A stretch of 6,180 bases of DNA from CALCKU01 sp964571595 (lineage in GTDB: Bacteria; Pseudomonadota; Alphaproteobacteria; Caulobacterales; Maricaulaceae): positions 1 through 6,180 of the forward strand of contig CAZNCJ010000107.1 in NCBI GenBank assembly GCA_964571595.1, written 5' to 3'. The translations under genes were made by a program, and so were the position numbers. The number at the start of each line of letters is the position of its first letter. Position 1 is the stretch's first letter. The notes beneath the pieces were generated by a model that was given only the letters and a program-made list of their open reading frames with translations, had not been told where the DNA came from and did not search any database. Positions 1 through 5,235 of the stretch are shown here, piece after piece.

Positions 1-38
1 CAATCTTCCGCGTTAAAATTGGCGAGGATGACGGTTAG
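1..38 (+). CDS. C-terminal tail of an upstream gene, probable paralog of the TPR protein (partial)
   Basis: Only the last codons are inside the window. Reading from base 3, the frame gives IFRVKIGEDDG followed by a TAG stop at 36-38. The secreted TPR protein in this window ends IYRVKIGGEG, so the residues R-V-K-I-G and the distance to the stop match. An intrinsic terminator begins 27 bases after the stop, as expected at the end of a transcription unit. I infer that a second TPR protein, possibly with its own tonB, lies just upstream. The match is only about ten residues and could be chance; the other forward frames give no better explanation (one stops at base 15, the other reads to a TAA near base 51). 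Confidence 0.42.
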   Translation, partial: IFRVKIGEDDG

Positions 39-64
39 GCCGTTTTCATAAATTTGAAATTCAT

Positions 65-94
65 AAAGCCCCGGCAGTGTCCGGGGCTTTTTTT
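65..94 (+). terminator. Rho-independent terminator of the upstream gene
   Basis: A perfect 10-bp stem, AAAGCCCCGG (65-74) with CCGGGGCTTT (81-90), encloses a 6-base loop and continues into a run of T (88-94). It is a textbook intrinsic terminator on the plus strand, placed after the TAG at 36-38. It should isolate the tonB cluster from upstream transcription. Confidence 0.9.
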
Positions 95-135
95 ATGACC
101 TTAATTTTCCGGGGCTTTTTTATGGCTTAAATTTC
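81..135 (+). repeat. Tandem duplication of the terminator's 3' arm
   Basis: The descending arm and T tract of the terminator, CCGGGGCTTTTTTTATG from base 81, recur as CCGGGGCTTTTTTATGG from base 109. Each is followed by a similar CTTAA(A)TTT stretch. The units are about 28 and 27 bases long and directly adjacent. The second unit lacks its own ascending arm, though it could pair with the GCCCCGG at 68-74 as an alternative stem. It looks like local slippage or unequal duplication. Confidence 0.7.
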
Positions 136-197
136 AAAAATATGTGTCGTTATTACAGCCATTTAGGGGGCTTTGATGTGGAAGAAATGTAATAATG

Positions 198-226
198 TTG
201 CATTTTAGTAATTATTATGTTATAAC
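198..226 (+). promoter_or_regulatory. Probable sigma70 promoter of the tonB cluster, with overlapping palindromes
   Basis: A -35-like TTGCAT (198-203) and a -10-like TATAAC (221-226) are separated by exactly 17 bases, about 30 bases upstream of the tonB ribosome binding site. The -10 lies within a perfect 12-base palindrome, ATGTTATAACAT (217-228). A second inverted pair, TAATAAT (190-196) and ATTATTA (211-217), flanks the -35. These are positions where an operator would occlude RNA polymerase. The region is AT-rich, so the inverted repeats may be fortuitous. I do not recognise a Fur box or any other named operator. Confidence 0.55.
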
Positions 227-260
227 ATTTATATCGTTCATACTTAAATGGGAGGAATAA

Positions 261-887
261 ATGAAAATATTACACTATATTGGAAGTTCTGGCGGAGCCG
301 TCTTTGTGACGACTGGCCTGGGCCTGATTATGGCCTCAATGATTGCCGTTGAGTTTAAAGCGCAAGACAAACTCGAAAACACCTCTTTCGAGATTAATCC
401 CACAGGAGAAGACGTTAAAGTTGTCACGCGGAAAGCCAAGATCGACAAGGTCAAGACAGTCATACCCCCACCACCGCCGCCGCAAATTGATCGCCAGCCC
501 GCTGTTCAACCAACGGAAGCTATTGCGTCTCTGGAAGGGGCAATCCCAATATTTGAACCGCCAAAGATTGAAGGCAAGATTTTTAACATCGCCCTATCCG
601 ATCGTGACCCCCAGCCCCTTGTGCGTATCCCGCCAATCATGCCGCCCAGAGCCGAGAGGTCTGGCCATTGTAAAGTCCGGTTTGACGTCAGCCCGGAAGG
701 CCAGCCATTTAATGTGGCCACGACATATTGCACGCAAGGGCTATTTGAGCGGGTTTCAATTAAATCGGTGCAGAAGTGGAAATATAATCCCAAAATTGTC
801 GACGGGCGCAGTGTCTCGCGTTCTGGCGTGGAAAGTAAAATCACTTTCCGCCTTACAGATGAGCGCGGCAAAATCATTCCAGAATAG
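261..887 (+). CDS. tonB: TonB-family energy transducer
   Basis: This 208-residue protein would span the inner membrane and periplasm and transfer energy from an ExbB/ExbD motor to TonB-dependent outer-membrane receptors. An uncleaved N-terminal membrane anchor covers about residues 11-31. A proline stretch follows (six consecutive prolines at 69-74, more prolines to about 130). The C-terminal TonB domain covers about 130-200 and shows the family pattern: a GxxxVxFDVxxxGxP strand, then LFERVSIKSVQKWKYNP, then a GV..KITFRL strand. The proline region is short compared with E. coli TonB. Two cysteines, C137 and C157, lie in the C-terminal domain and could form a disulfide. The ATG at 261 has a strong Shine-Dalgarno sequence, GGAGGA (251-256), four bases upstream. 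It is the first gene after the promoter, with the TPR protein and exbD downstream on the same strand. Its specific receptor partner cannot be told from the sequence. Confidence 0.9.
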   Translation: MKILHYIGSSGGAVFVTTGLGLIMASMIAVEFKAQDKLENTSFEINPTGEDVKVVTRKAKIDKVKTVIPPPPPPQIDRQPAVQPTEAIASLEGAIPIFEPPKIEGKIFNIALSDRDPQPLVRIPPIMPPRAERSGHCKVRFDVSPEGQPFNVATTYCTQGLFERVSIKSVQKWKYNPKIVDGRSVSRSGVESKITFRLTDERGKIIPE

Positions 888-900
888 AGCCTCTTAAGCT

Positions 901-929
901 GGCCCGCTCTCAATCCCTGAAGGCGGGCC
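901..929 (+). other. Intercistronic hairpin between tonB and the TPR gene
   Basis: A perfect 7-bp GC-only stem, GGCCCGC (901-907) with GCGGGCC (923-929), encloses a 15-base loop, 13 bases after the tonB stop. No T tract follows (the next bases are GCCTAAG), so it is not a standard intrinsic terminator. It could be a partial terminator or a 3' stabiliser of the tonB message that sets unequal expression of tonB and the downstream genes. Confidence 0.5.
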
Positions 930-967
930 GCCTAAGTGACATATCTTTTCAAATTTTGGAGTTGATT

Positions 968-2461
968 ATGACTATCTATATTTCTCGTTTCTTTAAGCAT
1001 TTAGGGGCTGCCGCGATATTAAAAGCCAGTTTTTTGGCTCTCACGACACCCAGTTTCGTATCTCTGGCCGCGGCGCAAAATTCTGAAGGGCGCCAATTTT
1101 CTGCTGAGTCTGGCGAGCTTGTGAATACGGTCTTAACCTTCATCAATAGCCATCAACACGCGGCGGCGTTAGCTAAGCTGGCCGAAGCCTTATCCTTGCC
1201 GGCATTAAACGCCTATGAGCGCGGCACGATTTACCAGATGAAAGGTGCGTCTCATTACGCACTAAACCAATACGGCCCCGCGATTACGGCCTTTGATAAT
1301 GCCGTGAGTTCAGGCGGGCTCTTGCCAAAGGAGGTGGATAGATTGCGGGTCAATATCGCCCAGCTTATGATTGCCGATGAGCAATATGCAAAGGGTGCGC
1401 AAGCTCTTGAGGATTACCTCAAGGCGGGCGGGCCAGAGAAGGCGCAATATGTTGAGTTCTTAGTGCAGGCTTGGCTGCAAGCCGAAAATTATGCCCGAGC
1501 AGAGCCGTGGGCGGAACAATGGTTTGAGGATGCTAACCCTAAAGAGCGTAAGCATTTCGACAGTCTGAACCTGATTTATTATAAGCTCAACCAAGCCGGC
1601 CCGCAGGCCGCTATTGTCGAGCAGATGGTCAAAAAATGGCCCGAAGATAGAGCTTTATGGGATGCGTGGATATCCTTGCTGACCCATAGCGGCCAAGAAG
1701 AAGAAGCCTTTGCGGTTAATGTGATGCTTTATGAAAGAGGGGCGTTAAAGCAAGAAGAAGAGATTCTCAAACTTGTACAATATTACAGCTATTACGGCAT
1801 ACCCTTTCAAGCCGCCAATATTCTCGAACAGGAAATGAATGTGGGTCGGGTTAAGCAGTCGTCCGAAAGATTTGTACAATTGGCAGATCTATTCCGGCAG
1901 GCCCGTGAATATGAGCGTGCGATACCGATTTTAGAAAAGGCGGTTTCCCTTTCACAGGACGGGGCAACTTACGCGAAACTCGGCGAAGCGCTTTATAATC
2001 AAGGCGCTTGCGAGGGGGCCGAGACGGCCTTTAAACAGGCGGTTGATCGCGGCTTTAATGTTGGCAAGGCGTGGATGTTGATCGGCACATGTCGTTATGA
2101 AGGGGCGCAAATCGAAGCGCGTCCGGTGTGTAAGGACACGACGAAAGAAGAGCGCACACAAACGCCATTTGCGCGTAAGCGGGTCAGCGCTTTATCGGCT
2201 TTTAAAAATGTCCCCTTATCTTCGAGCGAGAGCAAAAGCGCCAAAAAATGGGTGCAATTCATTCGCCAAGAGGCCCTCGCCATTGAGGATCGCTGCGATT
2301 TCGAAGCCTCGCTGGTGCGGGACCGCTGTTTTAACCAAATCAAGCAGGCCTATGATGCGGGAATTTTCACAGATGGTTTCAAATTAGAAGATCAGAACTG
2401 CTTAAAATTTAAAGCAGAATATGACGCCATATACCGCGTGAAAATCGGCGGGGAAGGGTAG
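968..2461 (+). CDS. Secreted tetratricopeptide-repeat protein of the TonB cluster
   Basis: A 497-residue protein with an N-terminal signal peptide (about residues 1-36; hydrophobic core near 12-34; likely cleavage after LAAA, before Q37), so it is probably periplasmic. Residues from about 65 to 362 read as repeated TPR-type helical pairs, clearest at about 84-117, 125-154, 299-329 and 333-362 (for example YAKLGEALYNQGACEGAETA). The C-terminal segment (about 370-497) is not TPR-like and carries cysteines at 375, 388, 443, 454 and 478. TPR proteins are known beside some TonB systems (for example Vibrio TonB2-type clusters) and are thought to assist the TonB complex. That role here is inferred from position between tonB and exbD. 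I chose ATG 968 over an in-frame TTG at 956 because GGAG (958-961) sits six bases before the ATG and the signal peptide begins cleanly there. No enzymatic motif was seen. Confidence 0.82.
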   Translation: MTIYISRFFKHLGAAAILKASFLALTTPSFVSLAAAQNSEGRQFSAESGELVNTVLTFINSHQHAAALAKLAEALSLPALNAYERGTIYQMKGASHYALNQYGPAITAFDNAVSSGGLLPKEVDRLRVNIAQLMIADEQYAKGAQALEDYLKAGGPEKAQYVEFLVQAWLQAENYARAEPWAEQWFEDANPKERKHFDSLNLIYYKLNQAGPQAAIVEQMVKKWPEDRALWDAWISLLTHSGQEEEAFAVNVMLYERGALKQEEEILKLVQYYSYYGIPFQAANILEQEMNVGRVKQSSERFVQLADLFRQAREYERAIPILEKAVSLSQDGATYAKLGEALYNQGACEGAETAFKQAVDRGFNVGKAWMLIGTCRYEGAQIEARPVCKDTTKEERTQTPFARKRVSALSAFKNVPLSSSESKSAKKWVQFIRQEALAIEDRCDFEASLVRDRCFNQIKQAYDAGIFTDGFKLEDQNCLKFKAEYDAIYRVKIGGEG

Positions 2462-2464
2462 GTT

Positions 2465-2521
2465 ATGACCTTCGTTCAAAAGCAAAAGCGTTACGGCATT
2501 CATCACGGAGTTAGCAATTAG
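2465..2521 (+). CDS. Possible 18-residue coupling ORF before exbD
   Basis: ATG at 2465, three bases after the TPR stop, opens an 18-codon frame (MTFVQKQKRYGIHHGVSN) that ends with TAG at 2519-2521. The purine-rich GGGGAAGGG just upstream could serve as its ribosome binding site. Its stop codon overlaps the exbD Shine-Dalgarno sequence (AGGAG, 2520-2524), so ribosomes finishing this ORF would be delivered to the exbD start. The peptide has no recognisable domain. It may be a true coupling peptide, the remnant of a lost gene, or chance; its length gives no statistical support. Confidence 0.3.
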   Translation: MTFVQKQKRYGIHHGVSN

Positions 2522-2532
2522 GAGTTTAAGAT

Positions 2533-2931
2533 ATGAGACGACACCGACATAAAGGCGCAGATCAGGCGGATATAGATATGACACCTATGCTCGACATTGT
2601 GTTTATCCTTCTGATCTTTTTTATCGTCACGGCTACGTTCTTAAGTGAAAAGGCTATTGATTTGCAGCAACCCCCGCCGTCGCCAACACCGCCGCAGGTG
2701 AGTTCTGTGCCAGCGATCACAATTTATGTTGATGGTAAGGACAGATGTGCAGTGGAGGGGCGCGGAACTGAATGTGACAGGGTCATCTTGGTGGCTGAGC
2801 GCATTCTTGCGGAAAAGCCCGGCGCGAATATTATTCTGAAAATTGATAAACATGCCCGTCATAATATTCTCGTCACGCTCAAGGATGAGTTGGATATAGC
2901 AGGATTTCAAACCAAAATTGAAATTGTATAG
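2533..2931 (+). CDS. exbD: ExbD/TolR-family biopolymer transport protein
   Basis: A 132-residue inner-membrane subunit of the proton-driven ExbB-ExbD motor that powers TonB. The N-terminus holds the family signature DIDMTPMLDIVFILLIFFIV, with one transmembrane helix at about 19-37. Asp21 in that helix matches the essential proton-carrying aspartate of ExbD (Asp25 in E. coli). A proline-rich linker (47-54) leads to the periplasmic domain (about 60-132), which ends in the usual DELDIAGFQTKIEIV-type strand. C72 and C81 lie in the periplasmic domain, nine residues apart, and may pair. The start is fixed by an in-frame TAA at 2527-2529 and GGAG (2521-2524) eight bases upstream. It follows the TPR gene closely and probably shares its transcript. 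TolR is the alternative, but the tonB neighbour favours ExbD. The expected partner exbB is absent from the window. Confidence 0.92.
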   Translation: MRRHRHKGADQADIDMTPMLDIVFILLIFFIVTATFLSEKAIDLQQPPPSPTPPQVSSVPAITIYVDGKDRCAVEGRGTECDRVILVAERILAEKPGANIILKIDKHARHNILVTLKDELDIAGFQTKIEIV

Positions 2932-3014
2932 AGGCGTGGTTAAGGACAGGAATCTACCAAATAGGGTGTTTGGGGGTGTCTTATTTGAGGCGAGCTTAGG
3001 ATACTCATATAACG

Positions 3015-3040
3015 AATGCTTTGGAGTACAAGCTAGCATT
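3015..3040. other. Imperfect hairpin between the convergent exbD and lipoprotein genes
   Basis: AATGCT (3015-3020) pairs with AGCATT (3035-3040), and TTG (3021-3023) with CAA (3029-3031), leaving a 3-base bulge and a 5-base loop. It is the best structure in the 124-base gap between exbD and the convergent lipoprotein gene. Neither strand has a T tract after it, so a terminator role is uncertain. I see nothing else in this gap. Confidence 0.25.
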
Positions 3041-3055
3041 ATCAGCGCGATAAAT

Positions 3056-3847
3056 TCATTCTTGTTCTTTTAGGTTTTCAATAATTTTCTGCTTATTGAA
3101 AATAACCTCTGTAGAAATGCTGTTTCCAAATTTATAAAAACCATGATCTTCTTGTATTTGGTTGGGATTTATACCGAAGTAATAAAGATGGCCATATACC
3201 GAACAATTAAGTCCCATTTTTCTAATTTCATCGAGCTGTGATCGTCGCTCGTCTTCGGGGAAATCTGTATAATGGGCTTGTTCTGCTTGTATAATAACAA
3301 CTACCCGTTCATTGTCTCGGTAATATTTATGGAAATAACATGATAGATTAAGTTTAGCGACTTCAACAGGTTTTCCCAGATTTAGGTCTTGTTGGAGCTT
3401 TGTGTCAAAGTCGTTTGTGAAAACTTCATAGATAGTTGCATTCGGATGTATTTCTGATTGTTTTGTTGCAAGTGAAACATATCCTGGGTTTCCTCTACCT
3501 TTGATGTATTTATAGCCAATATATTCATCTATCAAAAACCCGTTATCAATATGATCCAATATTACGAAAGAGTTGATGGTTGCAGGAGTTTTGCCGCTTC
3601 CTTTTCTGTATTTATAATCTTGGTCAAGCGCGACTGATTGCCTCAAATATTTTGGGATATTTGTATTTGTAATTGGGCAAGGTTCATAATTTTCTTCTTT
3701 TTCACAAATTCCAGTGACCTCGATTGTGTCTCCTTCAACAAATTGACGTTTTTCAGGTTTAATCTCATCTTGAGAAGTACATGAAATTAAGCCAATGCAG
3801 GAGATAAAGGCGAGTGAACTAACAATGCTTTTATGCGCAAAATTCAT
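3056..3847 (-). CDS. Hypothetical AT-rich lipoprotein
   Basis: I do not recognise a family for this 263-residue protein. The N-terminus is a lipoprotein signal: a short basic start, a hydrophobic core and the lipobox-like L-I-S-C with C23 as the probable lipidated residue (C17 in FISC is an alternative). The mature part has pairs of cysteines (GICEKEENYEPC near 49-57; LSCYF and GLNCSVYG further on), many aromatic residues in the second half, and a lysine-rich C-terminus. It is probably anchored in the outer or inner membrane, facing the periplasm. The gene is much more AT-rich than its surroundings (18 G+C in the 60 bases 3121-3180, against 45 in 5581-5640 inside ptrB), suggesting recent acquisition. 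The region before the ATG (cat at 3845-3847) has no clear Shine-Dalgarno sequence, but no later ATG is available. It lies next to the ptrB-end remnant on the same strand. Confidence 0.72.
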   Translation of the reverse strand: MNFAHKSIVSSLAFISCIGLISCTSQDEIKPEKRQFVEGDTIEVTGICEKEENYEPCPITNTNIPKYLRQSVALDQDYKYRKGSGKTPATINSFVILDHIDNGFLIDEYIGYKYIKGRGNPGYVSLATKQSEIHPNATIYEVFTNDFDTKLQQDLNLGKPVEVAKLNLSCYFHKYYRDNERVVVIIQAEQAHYTDFPEDERRSQLDEIRKMGLNCSVYGHLYYFGINPNQIQEDHGFYKFGNSISTEVIFNKQKIIENLKEQE

Positions 3848-3923
3848 GGTGATCCGAGGTTACTGTTCAATCTTACTAGCACTCTAGAAGATCGAGAACC
3901 ATATGTAACATCTAATGTCCTTC

Positions 3924-4023
3924 TTTGAGCGCTCTAAACCGCACATGCTTTTGCCTGCCGTAACTTGCGCAGGTGGGCAGACCGTGACGGCAAAGGCATA
4001 TTCCAGCGCGGTTTCCTTAAGGC
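3924..4023 (-). pseudogene. Duplicated 3' end of ptrB (remnant copy)
   Basis: This stretch repeats the 3' end of the oligopeptidase gene and its immediate downstream sequence. The minus strand reads LKETALEYAFAVTVCPPA, identical to the PtrB C-terminus, but continues past the PtrB stop position because TAA is replaced by CAA. Bases 3968-4023 are identical to 5180-5235. Over 3929-4023 there are four mismatches and one single-base gap against 5140-5235. Similarity stops sharply at 4023; upstream on the minus strand there is no further ptrB sequence. A 75-codon open frame (3884-4111) runs through it, but only this segment is related to a known gene, so I treat it as a remnant rather than a gene. 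Confidence 0.85.
3924..4023 (-). repeat. Direct repeat copy 1 flanking the M23 gene
   Basis: This is the left copy of a direct repeat whose right copy is at 5121-5235. Both are in the same orientation, offset by about 1.2 kb. The left copy lacks 14 bases present in the right copy (within 5129-5142), so a hairpin there is collapsed here to the short palindrome GAGCGCTC (3927-3934). Together the copies bracket the M23 peptidase gene exactly once. Confidence 0.85.
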
Positions 4024-4101
4024 GATTTTGAGATGCTTGTGTGATATATATATGAGGGCGAAGGGGCCATTTTAGTGAATATAAATTGGGCTCGCTCCTA
4101 T

Positions 4102-5049
4102 TTAAAAACAATCCCCCCGTGCCATAAGTTTACCATTAAAGCGCATGTGTGCGGGTTCTCCATGTACCCAAGGATTGTCTGGCTCAATCACTGTTTCGGC
4201 GTGTATGTGCAAATGTGGCTCTTCGGTATTTCCTGAATTCCCGATACGGCCAATAGGCTGACCAGCCTCCACGCGGTCTCCCAGCTCTACTTTCAAGCTG
4301 TCTTTTTTCATATGTGAAAGTTTCACATGGATATTACCACAAGCTAACGTAATCCCATTCCCGCTCGTCCATTCTCTATTGGTACTTCCGATAGCCTGTT
4401 CAGCTTGATCATTTTCAGCCCATACGACTTTACCCGAACATGGTGCGTAGACTTCCGTATTGAATATATTATAGGCTAAGTAATCTTTGGGCTTAGGATT
4501 GAACCGGTGGTCAGCCCGAGTGCGGAAACCAGCGGGGCCAATTCTAATAATATCTAACCCATATATTTGCGCTTGGTCTTCAGGCGCGTCACTGCCAAAA
4601 TTGTGCTGATTGACCAAATTGTTGAGGCCACCTGACATGACGCAAGCCCGTTGTTCTGGCGAGAAAGGCGGGGACAGGTCAATGTAGAATCCAGCTGAAT
4701 TTTGTCCATGGCCTAAAAATCCCTTTATTCCGAGATAAAGACCAAGAGGCCCTATGATTAGAAGTGGGAGGTTGGAGAAAAGTCCACGTGTTATTGACGC
4801 GGCTCTAGAATTGTGGGGGCTTAATTGCCATTTGTAAATTGAAACCCCCGCGAATATTGCTCCTATGACACCCACTGCCCAGTAAGGCGGATAAACCCAA
4901 ACGCTTCCGAGCCATAATCCTAGAATTAAAATAAAGATTGCAGATATTTTGAGAATTAAATCGCGATTGGATCTTCTGCGGGATAATCCAAACCAAACTA
5001 GGGTTAACCCCAAAACGATCAACTGAACATAAATTGCTGTCAATAGCAT
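4102..5049 (-). CDS. Membrane-anchored M23 (LytM-type) metallopeptidase
   Basis: A 315-residue protein with about four N-terminal membrane helices (roughly 1-21, 31-52, 55-72, 92-112) followed by an M23 peptidase domain (about 135-290). M23 enzymes are zinc endopeptidases, usually cutting peptide cross-bridges in peptidoglycan. Visible signatures are YGLDI with D166, the strand EVYAPCSGKVVWAE, LSHM with H246, the GDRVEAGQPIGRIGNSGNT glycine motif, and PHLHIH with H279/H281/H283. The usual first-ligand H-x-G-x-D motif is changed: Ile162 sits where the histidine is expected. His149 in GGLNNLVNQHN may serve instead, as I recall for a subgroup with an upstream histidine and a QxYAxD motif. Start ATG (cat at 5047-5049) has the Shine-Dalgarno AAGGTGG (5054-5060). 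The gene lies downstream of ptrB on the same strand, between the two copies of the ptrB 3'-end repeat. Its substrate is not determined by the sequence. Confidence 0.85.
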   Translation of the reverse strand: MLLTAIYVQLIVLGLTLVWFGLSRRRSNRDLILKISAIFILILGLWLGSVWVYPPYWAVGVIGAIFAGVSIYKWQLSPHNSRAASITRGLFSNLPLLIIGPLGLYLGIKGFLGHGQNSAGFYIDLSPPFSPEQRACVMSGGLNNLVNQHNFGSDAPEDQAQIYGLDIIRIGPAGFRTRADHRFNPKPKDYLAYNIFNTEVYAPCSGKVVWAENDQAEQAIGSTNREWTSGNGITLACGNIHVKLSHMKKDSLKVELGDRVEAGQPIGRIGNSGNTEEPHLHIHAETVIEPDNPWVHGEPAHMRFNGKLMARGDCF

Positions 5050-5120
5050 AGTGCCACCTTATGCCAACATCTCATGTGCTGTCATCTGTAAATATACGTT
5101 GTAGAGATAATTTTGACTTT

Positions 5121-5235
5121 TTTGAGCGTCCTGTTTCGGGCGCTTTAAGCCGCACATGCTTTTGCCTGCCGCAAGCTTACGCAGGTGGGCAGACCGTGAC
5201 GGCAAAGGCATATTCCAGCGCGGTTTCCTTAAGGC
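5121..5235 (-). repeat. Direct repeat copy 2: ptrB 3' end and downstream tail
   Basis: This copy contains the last 18 ptrB codons, the TAA stop (5177-5179) and about 55 bases downstream. It matches 3924-4023 in the same orientation. The coding part is identical in both copies; all differences lie at or beyond the stop. The tail includes a hairpin, AGCGTCC (5125-5131) with GGGCGCT (5138-5144), with one G-T wobble when read on the plus strand. No T tract follows it on the minus strand, so it is not a convincing ptrB terminator. Confidence 0.85.

Noticed and set aside
956..967. TTG at 956 as the start of the TPR gene
   Set aside because: The GGAG that should serve as ribosome binding site (958-961) would lie inside the coding sequence. 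ATG 968 is six bases after it and begins a normal signal peptide.
3884..4111. 75-codon minus-strand open frame through the ptrB-end copy, considered as a real gene
   Set aside because: Only the middle matches anything, and it is the duplicated PtrB C-terminus. The flanks are unrelated filler, and the frame overlaps the end of the M23 gene. It is better explained as a remnant.
5125..5144. Hairpin after the ptrB stop as its intrinsic terminator
   Set aside because: On the minus strand the stem has a C-A mismatch and is followed by an A-rich rather than a T-rich stretch, so it does not fit a terminator in the direction of ptrB.
3924..5235. The repeat copies as integron attC sites around a gene cassette
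   Set aside because: A single gene between similar sites is suggestive, but the repeat contains the coding end of ptrB and lacks a convincing pair of RYYYAAC/GTTRRRY core sites at its ends. No integron integrase is seen.
3924..5235. An insertion sequence or composite transposon
   Set aside because: The repeats are direct and derived from a host gene. There are no terminal inverted repeats at their edges and no transposase gene.
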